Shown here: positions 31,801 to 44,934 of the stretch, one piece after another
Layout of the letters: the number at the start of each line of letters is the position of its first letter
Numbering within the stretch: position 1 is the first letter of the stretch
From: Trochalopteron elliotii
Taxonomy: Eukaryota; Chordata; Aves; Passeriformes; Leiothrichidae
Assembly: GCA_024734555.1 (NCBI GenBank)
Contig: JANPWX010000037.1
Coordinates: forward strand, 62,001 to 126,000
Direction of reading: 5' to 3'
Length of the DNA: 64,000 nt
Position numbers and translations under genes: made by a program
Notes under the pieces: model-generated
Told to the model about the DNA's origin: nothing
The model's input: only the letters and a program-made list of their open reading frames with translations
Databases searched by the model: none

Positions 31801-33266
31801 TGGGAAGTCTGCTCGAGCTGGCCTAAGGCAACAGAACAAATGATGAGAAAGCAAAGAGCTGCTCTCCAGTCATGTCCTGTCCACCCTTTGCACTGAACAG
31901 GACACAGGGAAGATGAGAAATGCTTGGCTGAAGAAAAATATTCTATTATAAAGCATAGAGACAAATGGGAAAAAATCAGATTTTCAGGGGCAACTTTCTT
32001 TTTTGATACATTATGCTTTCCGGGCTTTATGTTCCTTTTCTTGTGTACACACAAGGCTTAATTGAAATCAAAGCCTTCAAAATGAAATTCTTAAATATCT
32101 TTAATTATAGTTGGGGCTAAAGTTGACTTTTATTAGGAAGAGCTCAGCTGGAGTCAATACACATGAAAATTTGTATACAATAGGTACGAGCTGGAGCTCA
32201 GTTTGTTCCCTTAGGTTATGGCAGAGTTACTCTGTTCAAAGTGACTGTATATGGACTAAATTGCATTTACCTATTACTTAAACTATCAAAGAGGATCTTT
32301 AAAAGGACTTAAATGATTCATAAGCCACTACTAGCACTTTGTCAAGAGTGAATTGCATTTTCTATTTTCTTTCCAAGGATTTAAATGGGCTTTGGATTAG
32401 GCCCTGAAGCCATATGTACCCAAAAGGAAATTATGTATATTAGTTTATATTGTGTTTCAAGGATTTATTTCTCTGAACTACAGCACTATGTGTTATTTCA
32501 GACTAATTTTCTTATTGTCTTCTTATTCACAGCACCTAAAATGTTCTCTTCTGCTGTTTAATAAAAGCTTTCTACCCGACATAAACCACATGCAAATTAA
32601 ATACTGTTATTAAGGCTACAAGGCTACATTGACCATTTGGCCTCCCTGATTTTTTTAAATTTATGACAGAACATTAAATCCATACCCTTTGCATAATTTT
32701 CAGGTCTTAACCTCAAGGTCTGCCTGTTTACTTTTCCAGGAATGAAGCTGTATGTGCTTCAAAGAGGTTAATCTACACCTTTATCTTCATTATCAAACAA
32801 TGGGATATTTATGGCAGGTTGAACAAGACAGTGAGGAAACTAATGTGTGCTAAAGGGGTGGTAAAAGGAGGTTCAGCTGGGGCTTGGCTGAGCTACCAAA
32901 ACAGCTGCGTTGTGCCCAAATGCAGATATAGTTTTACCTTAATTAAAACATCTCACATGCCAAACTATATTAAATCTCTCTGCTGGCATACGTGGCATGG
33001 TTAAAACATTACAGTTCTGGATATGTAAACCCCAAATGGCCCCACTCCTAACAGGGAGAACTACAATTTTTCTCTCACAAAAAAAAAAGAAAAAAAAAAT
33101 TTTAAAAAAAATTGCAATAACTTTGTCCAGCACAATTAACATTAAACTGCTTTCAAACAAACTCTTTCTTTGGTTATCACACAAATGTAAAATAAAGAGG
33201 ATGTGAATCCCAAGGTAACATTTGTTCAAGTCACCCAAGGCTAATCAAGTCACATAATTCACTGAC
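28875..33266 (-). other. Intron 10 (4.4 kb)
   Basis: The intron contains a CR1 fragment at 31028-31112 and an A-rich run near 33079-33112. The part around 29940-30340 is more GC-rich than its surroundings and has open frames on both strands, but none has a recognisable domain. No further exon is supported. Confidence 0.8.
31028..31112 (-). mobile_element. CR1 LINE fragment, short 3' end
   Basis: The words atcacagaatcacagta, ctggaagggtgcttagag, tcatccaaccccgctgcca and ggcagggacacctc are an inverted CR1 tail. Only about 85 bases remain recognisable. Confidence 0.75.
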
Positions 33267-33464
33267 CTCCTGCTCTTTCTTCAATATCTCCATGGCTTCC
33301 CGAAACTTTCTCTCCTTCTCCTCTGTTTCAGCAATAGTGGCTTGGTTCTGCTCCTCATATGCCATGGCCACAACAGCCAGAATCAGGTTGATCAGGTAAA
33401 ACGAGCCCAGAAAGATGACCAGCATGAAAAAAAGCATGTAAATCTTCCCAGCAGATCTGAGAGT
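33267..33464 (-). CDS. SCN5A: Exon 10: domain I S6 and start of I-II linker
   Basis: The exon is 198 bases (66 codons, phase 0 at both ends), bounded by cacttacag and gtcagt. It starts [11 protein letters not shown]6 spans about residues 8-33 ([11 protein letters not shown], then [16 protein letters not shown]) and includes the Asn of the INLIL motif that lines the inner pore and local anaesthetic region in Nav channels. After S6 comes the acidic/basic helix [15 protein letters not shown] and then [21 protein letters not shown] is a Nav1.5 signature; SCN10A has a different sequence here. The length equals the human exon as I recall it. Confidence 0.96.
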
Positions 33465-35074
33465 CTGTAAGTGCAAAAGTAAAATTAACACTGCTTTGCA
33501 ATGTTTATAAAAAAAAAAAAATTAAAGAGAAGAAGGGGTTTCTTTAAAAATTAGATTTATAATATAATTGAATCCAGCCTTTGTTAATAGTTCAAACAGA
33601 AAGCCTTTGATGAAAAATGACAACCACATACAAGGAAATAATCTCCTCACCAATAAATTTTTATACCTTAATCAAGAATTGTGTGCCTTGCAGTGAATTA
33701 ATTTCTAAAGGAAAAATGCTTTCAATGTTTTCCTCCTTTACCAAATATCACTGCTGGTTTTCTTTTAGAATAGATATTAGATTCAATTGCAGTGAAAAAT
33801 TCCCCCACAGTTCAATCTGGTTTTGTGTAGTGTGTAGAAACCATCTAAGTGGGATTCATGTTGGATCCCTTCAGATGTCTACAATTCAGGTCCTTTTTCA
33901 GGGAGAAAAACACACATTTAGGGTGCAACTCAACCAAACATCACTGAGACATCTGTGTCAGGACGAGAAGAACCAAACCTTGGGCTCTGTTGAACATATC
34001 CCCTGGTTCTTCACCAGATTTGTTGGCATAACTGGAATTTAGGGGGACAGCTTATGTGTAACAGATATGTCCCATGCTCAGTGAGTTGATACCACTGACA
34101 GAAAATACTGTGTGATAGTATAAGGTCAAATAATAAAATGGACTGATGTTCATCCTTATTTGCCATGACAGTTTCTGTCTTCCAGAGTTGTACACATAGC
34201 TCTGTGTCAAGTAAGTGAATACAGCTGTTTAAAGAATCTTCAGATTTGTTGTTTTACATTTTCCTGAAGTGAAATTGCATAACTGGCTGTATGTGAAGCT
34301 GAAATCCCCCAAATCTTCAACGATGTTTACCTCAGTACCTTCAGAGTAGTTCTGTCAACGTTATCCCCTGATTCCCATATGATCATGTTCCAGTTATGGC
34401 AGGTTTGAGATCAAGCAGCAAATCATCAGTGGGCTCATGGACAGAGAATGTAATTCAGTACCAAACTGGCAGATGCAGCTCTTTGGGGTTTGCACACATT
34501 TCAGCAAATGCATGCTGAAATGAGCATTTACTCAGAGACCACCCTGCATGTGACTGTGGGCTGAGTCTGGATCTGTTTGTGTCTCTGTCTGTCAGGTGTC
34601 CATGATGAAGAGCCTGCAGCATGGAGAACTGAAATGTATCATGTAGTCTTGTCATTTTCTGAATTTGTGTTCACCACCATGCCTTGCAAAACCAGATATG
34701 CCAAGAACACAGGTGCTTCCCTGGCCTTTTCTTGAGCTGCACTCAAAAGATTAACTTGTGTTACACCATCCACCAAAAAATCTCCAAGTGGAGATGTGGT
34801 GATCTTCCTTAAGTGGTGAACTTCATTTAGACTCAGGTGAATTAGTGTCTTTCTCTCAGTAACACTTTTTCACCCAGCCTACTGTCTTCGGACATCATCA
34901 CTCTTAAGAAAATAAATAAATTATTAGAACTGATTGTCCTTCCCCAGAACACACACAAAACACAGCTTACCTAATAACCAGCAACTCTTTCTTGTCTTTA
35001 ACTGTTGCATATGCCACTGTAACAAGATGACGCTGTTATTTATATTTATTAAAAGTAATAAAATAACCTCATAC
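33465..35074 (-). other. Intron 9 (1.6 kb)
   Basis: This is a short intron between the pore-loop exon and the S6 exon. A T-rich run precedes the acceptor. I see no repeat, RNA gene or extra exon in it. Confidence 0.85.
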
Positions 35075-35216
35075 CTGTTGGTAAAGACGTTCCCAGTAAT
35101 CTTGAGTCATGAGTCGGAACAAGGAGAGAAAGGCCCAGCCAAAGGTATCAAAGCTTGTGTAACCATGGTCAGGATTTTCCCCAGCCTTCAGGCATATATA
35201 TCCCTCAGGGCACGTG
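35075..35216 (-). CDS. SCN5A: Exon 9: domain I pore loop with selectivity-filter Asp
   Basis: The exon is 142 bases long, bounded by ttttgcag and gtatgagg. It finishes the glycine codon and gives 47 codons from [12 protein letters not shown] to RLYQQ. It contains the re-entrant pore loop [13 protein letters not shown]. Asp at residue 39 is the domain I member of the DEKA sodium selectivity ring, and Glu 42 belongs to the outer vestibule charge ring. Residue 40, codon at 35098-35096, is tyrosine. Mammalian Nav1.5 has Cys here, and Nav1.8/Nav1.9 have Ser. An aromatic residue at this site gives high tetrodotoxin affinity in other Nav channels. The Arg after WE is as in Nav1.5, where Nav1.4 has Asn. 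Confidence 0.96.
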
Positions 35217-38200
35217 CTGCAAAACATCAAATACAATCTGTGAGATGCGTCTGAGATGGCTCCAACATGGAGAAACTGATTTCCAGGGAAACACATCCAA
35301 TGCTCTTGGTCAAGAGCACAGGTCATCCACAGTAAGCTCCTTCACTGTGTAAAACCACAGGAAAAATGGGATGATACTTCACAGTATCAAAGGTTTTTGC
35401 AATCTTATTTTTTCTTCAAAAGGATAAACAGGGAAATAAAAACCATAGCACCAGCTGCAAAGGCAAATTATCACCTAGCTTTTCACATATTTTGAATAGA
35501 TTGGAATTAGGTGCTTAAATAAGATTTCTCTTGTCACTTATTCCTAATTAAGGATCAAAAACCTGTTGTCTCCTGTTAAGAGTTGCAGGTAACACTGTGA
35601 TGGAGAACCTGCTGGTTTGGTTACACAGTCTGGACACCACCAGCCTGTGCTATCAGATCACCTTCCTGATTGCTTCCTTTGCCTGACCTCACTCACCCCC
35701 CACAAGGATTAAATCTTTAATCTAAGAAACCCAGCCCTTTGTTCCACTCACCGCCACAGTCTGGGGTCGTGACACTTTTTCTATTTCTGCCAGGAAAAAG
35801 CTTTCCTTGTGTGTCTTGTAGATTACTGTATTGAATGGCATGCAGATAGCATGAATTTCGCTGGCTCTCATTAACCTTTGAGGCTCTTTGCAAGTAATTT
35901 TCTAGCCCCGTATGCCAGAAGAGATAAAAAGTGCTCTCAGTGGTACTGTGTAAGCACTGAACTGCATCATCAAGTGAAACACAGGATAGAAGAGACCCTG
36001 GGTCGAGGTGTCACCCCCTCTCTCAGAACAGATTAGCCAAAAAAACCCCACGGCTTTTGTACACCAGAAGCCACTCTCCAAAAATAAGGTATGACCCATC
36101 AGAATCTGAAGACACAGAAGTATACAAAGGCTTTCTTCTGCATGTATCCTAGGAAGAGAATATGAGATCAAGTGCCCTGGAGCCTTGTGGCATTTGGGAA
36201 TCCTTTAGGTGAGAACCATCTAATATCTGGAGAAGCAGACCTCAGCAGAATGTGCAGTTACACCAGCTCTCCCTGTCCTAATCCTTCAGATAGAGATGAA
36301 CCTGGTACAATTCCCTGCAAATTCCAGCTGCCACAACTAGGGATGGTTGGAACATGTGGGATTTTGGACATGTCACTAGTCACGTAGATTGCATAGCTTT
36401 AAGCTCCATTTTCTCCCAGAAAAAAGAAAAAAAATCCTAGAGTTTCTCAACCACTGCTATCTTTTCACCAAAGCAGAACATTGCCAGAAATTGAAATGCA
36501 AAGCAGAAAGACAAATAAAGCAAACCAATTTTTAAAATGCCAGACAAAAATAAATTGACCCCTGAGAAAGCAGAGTGTGTCTCATTGTGGAAACCGGTGT
36601 TCTTTTCTTTAAAAACTGCAATTTTTATACAGATATAAAATAAATTTTACAGTGCAGGATAGCAACCTGTATTGCATGTCAAAATGAGAATATGTTTTTA
36701 TACAAATCTATGGTGTCTGCCATCACCATTAGACATTCAACAGCACTTTTAGAATCTTAATTTAATATCAGTAGTGAATCACAAATTTTAAAGCAAGTCT
36801 GCTATGAAGACTGATAAAAGGAGTGCTGAAGCATTGCAAAATGTGTGCAGATCCTTGTTTACAGTAGTTTTCAGAAAAACCAATAAAAAATGAACAGCTG
36901 ATGTTTAGTGAATTAAATGTTACACACTAGTGGGGGTATAATAAGTGATTTGTCACCTTAGGTAAAGCCAAGTTAGCTTATACCAGTTGAGAACTGAGAT
37001 AATAACAATTATATCTCCCAAAGAAAGAAAAACATTCACTCCTCATTTTTTCCCTGCCAGTCTAGAAATGCCTCCTTCTAGATCTTTCCTACTTTGACTA
37101 CCTGTTTTTTCCCTAATAAGAGTCACATTTCAATAAAAAATACAGTAACATTACTGGGTTAAAAGATAATAAAATGCAGTAATATCGTATTTTCTTCCCC
37201 CTAAAATATGCAGATGCACACTGAATATCTCTTGTACGCCCATGTCCTTTTTTTGAGCAGAATTTTTCACTAAACCTCCTCTCTCCCAAAGGCAGCATCT
37301 GCTGTCACTCTGCTGTAGAGAAGTGAGATTTCTGCCTCTGATGGGCTGCTGCAAAGAGCCTTCATCACCCATGATGTGCCACTCAGCTGTTCAGCAGCTC
37401 TGAGAAATGGATTCTCCAGGCTCATGAGAAGGAAATTCCCCTTGCTGGCTCTAAGACATCGTGTCTACACAGGACAGGAACATTTCTGTAAGGCTGATTA
37501 TTCCTGCCACGAGGAAATGACTGCCCTCACACACTGGGCTTGGTTGGAAACTTTGTGACCATGTCCAGAGGTGCAGAGTCCTTTCCTTAATCCCTCACTA
37601 AAGAGAAATCCCGAGTGGCTCCACTGATCTGGTCTCATTGTTCTTGTTTAAACATTATTACTGATGGCTACAACAACCCAGTGCAGCTGAGAGGAATTCT
37701 GCTGGTGGTTACTTTAATGGTGGACTTCAGCCTAGGCAGAGCAGTCATTTGGCAAATTTGGCTTCTTCTAGAATAAATTGCCTAAAATCTTAGGCAAAAT
37801 GGAAATTTTGCCATCAGTATCAATTATTGAGAAGGGTGAGATTTTCCTCTGAATGTCAATTAGTAGAGAGAATTTCCTCTTAATCTCTTCACCCTTTTGA
37901 ACAAGAGTCTGGGAGAAAGGGGATATTAGGAGCCTTGGATTGAATTTTCATGGGAATTTCTGGGCACATATTAGAGGATACAGAGTCACTCAGGTTCACT
38001 ACCAATGTTGCTTTCTAGGAAAACTTTTGAAGAAGAAGAGTTTTCAAGCAAGTGTTCAAAGTGTTTACTTTGCTTGGAAATGTACCCAAATGGAGATACA
38101 ACCTCTCTGACTGTGAAAGTGAGCAGTGGTACCTCAGAGGATTATTATCTGTTTATAATACAATTAGTGTTATACACACACAATACAATTTTTTCATGTT

Positions 38201-38399
38201 TCTTTCTCTCCTTATGGGTCATTTTCCACTGCCTGACTCCACAGCAAATGAATGGTTTAAGCCCAGCTGGCAGCCAAACCACACAGAGCTGCTCTCTCAC
38301 CCCAGCCCCAGTGGGATGGGGGACAGAACTGGATGAGTAACAGTGAGAAACCTCTTGTGCTGAGATAAGGACATTTTAATAGGGCAGAAAAGGAAGAAT

Positions 38400-38417
38400 A
38401 TAGTAATAGTAATAGTA

Positions 38418-38465
<48 letters not shown>

Positions 38466-38550
38466 TGAAGAATATGAAGAATATGAAGAATATGAAGAAT
38501 ATGAAGAATATGAAGAATATGAATATGAATATGAATATGAATATGAATAA
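38400..38550. repeat. Compound microsatellite: TAA, TATGAAGAA and TATGAA units
   Basis: The array begins with TAG/TAA triplets (38400-38465), changes to about six copies of the 9-base unit TATGAAGAA, then to about five copies of TATGAA, ending near 38550. The three units share sequence, so the array probably grew by slippage from one into the next. Confidence 0.93.
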
Positions 38551-41500
38551 TTACAGTGATAAAAGAATTAAACTGTACAAGTGATGCCCAGAGCAGTTGC
38601 TCACCTCTTGCTGACCACTGCCCAAGCAGTGTCCCCCAGCCAGCTGTCCCCCAGAGTTTATGAATATGTCCCCCACTGAGTATATGGAATATCCCCCTGG
38701 CCAGTTGGGGTCAGCTGTCCTGGCTGTGTGCCCTCCCCAGCCTCCTCACTGGCAGAGCATGAGAAGCTGAGAAGTCTTTCACTTAGCAGAAGCACTTCCT
38801 AGCAACAACTGAAAACATCAGTGTGTTACCAACATCATTCTGATCCCAAATCCAAAACACAACACTGTAGCAGCCACGAGGAAGAAAATTAACTCCATCC
38901 CAGCTGAAACCTGGAAAACACACTTCTCTGCTATTATTTTTCAGCTTTAAGAGGATTCAAACAAGGTGCTGCAGCATGAAAAGCATGAACTCTAGCCCAA
39001 AAATGTTGTTAATGTTAGCTTACACCCTTCTTTTGGCAACCAGGCCCTTGAGACAGAATTTCCTACTTGTCAACTCCTTACTCCTGCTCACCTTCTTTCG
39101 TGGCCAACACAGAGATAACCCACAGGGTATGGGAACGTGTTAAAAACACTGAGAGGAAAACAAAATGCTGCTTCCCAGAAAAACACTACAGAAATTGAGG
39201 TGTAAGGCTCTCGCATGAGAATATTATTCTGCAACTGACATCATTTCCTCTGAGGATTTTTTTAAGGAGCCTCAAGATTTTACTGAACCTCTCTCCATGT
39301 ATGACATTAAGCCTGCCCCCTTTGGATTTTTTAGCAAACTGTTCAGCTTCTTTTACCTCAGGGAAGCATTTGAGAGGATTGTGCTCTCCTGTGATGCACA
39401 GGGATGGGCAACAACAACAAGCTACATAAATATACCATCCTCCACAGGAGTGTCACAGGATGCTGTTCAATTGATCACAATAAAATTAGTGTCATTGATT
39501 CAGAAAAGTTAAAAGCAGAAGCCTACCTACCTATCCATCAGGCTGTAATCACCACTGCAAGCTGGCACTGGTACAGGAAATTAAAGGACATAAGAAACAG
39601 CTTTGGTTTAAATAACACAGGCTGGGAATGCCAGAGAGCTGTAGCTGAGGGGCATAATTACAAAATGCTCTGTCTCAAGAGTTTAATCTAGGCAAGCCAA
39701 GCAACCTGCTGATCCAGGGTACAGTGGCCAATAGGGTTGGGCAATAAAAGAAGATTTGTAAAACATCCATGCACTGGATTGTAACATCCAGATCCTGAAA
39801 ATACAGGGAGGGTTGTCCATGTGCTACCAGGAGTCAACATCAGTGACATCTGTAAGGTGAAGGCTGCATTTTCCTTGGGTTTAGGTTACAAAGGGACACT
39901 GCCTTGCTCACTACAGAAGCAATGAAACACATACCACAGACACAGCAAAAATTAAAAAAACATACCCCTATTTTGGTAAGAGTCCCTTAGTGTTCCTGCT
40001 TAGGTCACACCTTAAGCCTAAGAATGCAGAAATCAAGCTGAAAAGTTCATAGCTGATGTCTTTGACACATGGCTAATTCCTGGGGAATGGAGATCACCCT
40101 GATGGTCAAAAATGGAACCCCCAAGGTGGGGTTTGAAAGCCTGGCAGCCTTTGAAGGACAGACAATGCCCATGGCCTCCATGGCTGGTTGAGTCTTCCTC
40201 AACCTGCCTCATCCTGATAAAGTCCACAGACTACAAGAGAGGCTTAGATTTCCTTTAGACCACAGACCTGAGTATTTTTCCCCAGACTTTCTGTATTTTC
40301 TCCTTTCCCTTGACTCTGAGGGTGGAGACAGCAGTCAAAATAGAAGATCATACTGTGGGGAACAAAGATCCTTCAGCTAACCTGAAACAAAGAAACTACA
40401 CATTCTAAAACAGGAAAATATTTTTTAAAATGAATGTTGTAAGGGTAACTGGGCATGGAGGAGAAAGGGGGCAAAAGCCAGCAGCACTTCAGCCAAAGCC
40501 ATTGATGTCAGTGGGTGCTTGATGTGCCTGAAAGCCATAGGGTTTTCTCCTTCTCCTGCTCTTTCTTGTTTCGTAATATTAAAGGCTAATCACAGTTAGA
40601 GTGTCTGACTTACAATTCCCCACTAATTACCATCTAAAAGCCAAAATCTGACTTGCAGTGGCATGCTTCGTCTTGGATAGGTCTGACTAGGAGCCCCCAG
40701 CAGCTCTCACTCCAAGCATCCAAATGGACAGGGAGAATTAGAAGGACATTTTTAAGAGCAAGGGAAGGGGTGCCAATTGTCTGAAATGACAGAGGTGCAA
40801 GACAGTTGAACCATGTGCTGCAGGGAAAAGGAAAAAAAAAAATGTGATGATGACAAAGAAGAGAAGAAATGCTCAGGATAAAGAGCAACATCAACCAAGA
40901 GTTGAAACTGGAGGAGAAAAGAGAAGGAGGTGCCATGAGCAGGCTTGCCCACAGGCTCAGAGCACCTGCGCATGCTGCTGACCTGTATCCAGGAAAAGTT
41001 TCAGCCTCCCTCACTGGCTGCTGGCTCAGGCAGATGGAAAAGCTGTGGGTTCAGCCTGCACACAGGGGAGCAGAGAGGGGAACATCTCCCTCTCCTGTGT
41101 GCCTTGTTCCACACTGCAGCCAGGCAAGCAAACTCTTATTTCTTCTGGCTCAATCCAGTGTCCAGACACCAGAGCTTCTGTCTAACCCACCAAAAAAATG
41201 TAGGGCAATAATTTGTCATCATAAACATAATAGTAGATTACTGCCTAATGAAGGCTGTAGCCTCTAGTAAGTCTGCTTCTCTCATGTGGTTGATGAGCTT
41301 ATTACAGCTTTGACTAAGAGGTAATATTACCCCTCCTTAAGAATTGAGTGGATTTGGATTTAATCCCTACTGCTGCTGTTTGACCAGAGACATGATCTTC
41401 CAAATACACCACTGATCCCTAGGAATGGGGACTGTTATTATTGTTCCTAAACCTGTATAATTTCTCAAGTCAATCCCATGGCCCCTGTAGCACCTTTGAG

Positions 41501-42048
41501 GTGTCATACTTGCTGTTTGCTTAACACACTCAAGCAAGAGGCCTCTCACCATGAGCAGACCATCCTCACCCTCCTGTCATTGTAACCAGCTCAGAGAAAA
41601 TGGAAAAGCTTATGTGATTTACATCACAATCTAAGTAAATTCATTTAAGGTGTGCTGCATAGCCTGAAGGTTTGAGGCAAATTCACTAGTCTTGCTTGAT
41701 AACCTGGGATGTAATTGCGTTTTTGGCTCTAGTAGTTCAAACAACACAGTTCTTTCCAAAATACCCTTGCTCTGGTGACATTTGAAGAGGACACATTTGG
41801 AAACTCTGTCCCCTTCTTCACTCAAGCAACCTTTACACCCTGTCAGCCCAGCTGTACCACATCAGGCTGCATTTGGTGAGGGCAATGCACACACCAATCC
41901 CATTTTGCATGTGCCAAAGCCCCCAGTATCCCATTTCCTGGAATGGACCCATTCTTGCACCAAGCTAAACACTGGCACACCATGACCTGCCTGACAAAAC
42001 TGGGTAGTCCTGACATGACTTGCAACCAGGGCTTTCTCCTGAACTGAA

Positions 42049-42222
42049 GATTTTCTCTTCTCTCCAAAAGTTACTTCTTGTTTCTATTGCACTCTGTTCC
42101 TTGCAAGCACAAAACAAACTCTTGCAGTACATCAAGGGGGAGAATGCAGTCGGATAAACAAAATGAAAAGCAACAATAAAAGTTCTGTTTGATTAAATGA
42201 AGAAAAGTCACATTTCAGGTAT
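42049..42222 (+). repeat. Dispersed 174-bp repeat, copy 1
   Basis: The copy begins gattttctcttctctcc and ends cacatttcaggtat. It matches the segment at 44761-44934 without indels, at roughly 88% identity by eye, with mostly transition differences. It contains tgcagtacatcaaggggg and ggataaacaaaatgaaaagc. I do not recognise the family. Confidence 0.85.
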
Positions 42223-43981
42223 TGCTGTTGTTCCCCAGAAGTGTCTGTGTGCAACACCTCCATCCCACTCATCCATGGACTGCACCTCTGAAAGGCCAAA
42301 CCTCCAAGCCAAGAGAGCTCTTCTCACTCTATTTGTCCAGCATCCAGCACAATATGGACTCAATCTAGGACCTTCTTATAGAAAACAATTATTAACAACA
42401 GCAATAATAATAACACAGATATAAACTGAAGCAACTTAGAGCTGCCATGGTCCTAAGTGCCAGCAGCAAAATAACAGAGTCAGCTGTGTGCACTGGTGCA
42501 GCTCCCCAGTTTCTGGTGCAGCTGGGGCTGTCTTGCTGGCTGCTGTTTGACATGTTCTGGCAGACACACATTTTTCCAGGCTCTCCCCTGCCAAGTTCTG
42601 GGTGAGAGCTGCAGTGGCACTGGTGGAAGCACCCGATAGCAGCTCTCCTCCTCAGCACGGGGCATGTTTCCTCTCTACCCTTCAGGGGTGTGATAAGCCT
42701 TTACAAGGGGCTTTAAATCACTGCGTGGAGGATGCATAAAGGCAAAGGAATGTTACTACAGCTCAGAGAGATCAAAGTGCTGCATGGCTGTACATGTAAC
42801 AAGTGTGCTGACGGGAGGGTGATGTGGAGAAACTGCTACAAAAACACTGCTTTTGGTGCTCATAGAGACTATGAAAACAGGCATCTGATGCAATTTTACA
42901 TGTGGGTATTAATTACCTTAGTAAAATGCCACAACACAGAAGAAAACAAAAGGGTTTTTTTTGGTTTGTTTTTTTTTTCTGATAATACCTTAGAGTTAGG
43001 ACTGACACAAAAACTTTGAGGAGTGCTACAACACATGGTCATTCCTTCATCCCTTATATGCAATGAGCTCAGTGACAGAATTTACCAGACCATAGAGAAT
43101 CTTGCCCCACAGTGTACATTATTTTAATGTATCCTGTTAAGAAAAATCAAGGTCACAGTGAGAATAAAGGTAGCTAAAGTTTCTATAGCAACAGTTACTA
43201 GGATGCAGTTGCCAAAGGTGCTTTCTTGTTGTTCCTGAAGTAGATTTACTGGCTGCTTTTTCCTTCCTGTTCACTAGTCTTTTTTGGTAATATCAGTACA
43301 GACATGATGCAAATGTGCTTTCATCGTCAGTATGATCTTGTAGACTATTCCTGCCCATGAGCTGAATACACAGGACATATCATGTGTAAGGGAAAAAAAA
43401 AATATTAAGCAGCCTGACCTTGAGATCCAAAGGGGGCACAACTGACTTAAAACATGTACACTTTTCTGAAAAGCCAGCTCCTTGTAATTGCAAATGAAAA
43501 AGTGAACAGGAAGAATTTAAGTTTCTCTTTTATGTCTGTTTGTTTACTTCGAACATTGACAGCATCTTGTCTCTTCCTCCTAATGGACAAATTTCCTTGC
43601 TGTTTCTGTTGCTCAAGCAAACCTTCAGGCAGGAGGGGAAATAAAAACAGCAGCCTAAGCACAGCAGAAAAACCATCCCTGTGAAACTACAGCGGGGTGC
43701 TAGTGGAAATGCTTTAGAGCTGAAACACGTCTTCCTTTCTCACAGACAGATAATTCCATGCTGCTGCAGCTCTCATAGAAGTCTTTATCTGTGGGGAAGC
43801 AGGAGACTCTGGTCACCTCACCAAAGTGAATGGTTAAATGCCACCAAGAGGGGACAAGCTGGAACTGCCCAGGAGGGTTGGTGAGGCCTGACAGGGATGT
43901 GTTCCACTCTGGGAATCTGCTCTGGTGGTGGTGGCATCCTGCAGGATGCCTTGTTGGATCTGAAGGTGGGACCAGGAGGGC

Positions 43982-44014
43982 AGACATATAGGATGTGAGG
44001 ATGTGTGTGTGTGT

Positions 44015-44065
<51 letters not shown>

Positions 44066-44176
44066 GTGTGTGGTGGTGCCTGCTGTAACCTGAGGGAAGA
44101 CATATAGGAGGTGTGTGTGTGTGTGTATATATATATGTATTTATAGGAAGTGTGTGGTTGTGCCTGCTGTCACCTG
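43982..44176. repeat. Duplicated unit containing (TG)n and (TA)n microsatellites
   Basis: Two units (43982-44092 and 44098-44176) each start agacatatagga, pass through TG and TA repeats, and end gaagtgtgtgg then tgcctgctgt and acctg. The first carries an (AT) run of 40 bases at 44023-44062; the second has a much shorter one. Confidence 0.88.
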
Positions 44177-44760
44177 CTGCTCTGCAGCCTTCACAAATCA
44201 TGCTCCACTTGATGCCAGGACTTGGTTTCACTAAGGAAAGAGCAGTTTTCACCATCTGCTCCCACCTAAGATCTCCCAAATATTTGATCATTGTACTGAA
44301 TCTCTACTGCACCTTCCTTGAGGCTGAAATAAGGTGTTCAACACTGGATAAGATATATACTGGGGATTAAACTGAAAAGCAAATTTACAGAATTTGTAAT
44401 GCATTTTTAAAATCAGACTCTCTGAGTTTTCTCAGTTTATTTTAAACAAATCAAATAGAAAATGCTGAAATTGCAAAGAGAAACAATTTGTGTATACCCC
44501 AGCGCAGCCACATCCAAAAGAACTACTAAATTTAACCTCCAAATGCATCTAAAAACATCAACAACTGCAAATACACTACTTTTTTTTGGTCTTTATGTTA
44601 ATAGAGTGTTGCTGTTAGGACTACTCCCAGTGTGAACAATCTGTGACACACAGAGCAGAGCATTTTTCTATCAGTGCAGTTTTCTGAATGTGCTTGTTGT
44701 GAAACACCAAGCACATGTCACTTTCAGCCAAAGAATATCTTTGATCAAAATCAAATATTT

Positions 44761-44934
44761 GATTTTCTCTCTTCTCCAAAAGTTACTTCTTGTTTCTGCT
44801 GTACTCTGCTCCTTGTAGGCACAGAGCAGATTCTTGCAGTACATCAAGGGGGAAAAGGCAGTTGGATAAACAAAATGAAAAGCAACAAAAAAAGTTCTGT
44901 TTGATTAAGTGAAGAAAAGTCAAATTTCACGTAT
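44761..44934 (+). repeat. Dispersed 174-bp repeat, copy 2
   Basis: Second copy of the repeat at 42049-42222, in the same orientation and 2.7 kb away. It is either one half of a local duplication or one of two insertions of an unrecognised interspersed repeat. Confidence 0.85.

Noticed and set aside
43818..44291. 157-residue minus-strand open frame with YIYIYI and HTHT runs
   Set aside because: It is produced by TA and TG microsatellites; there is no domain or supported start.
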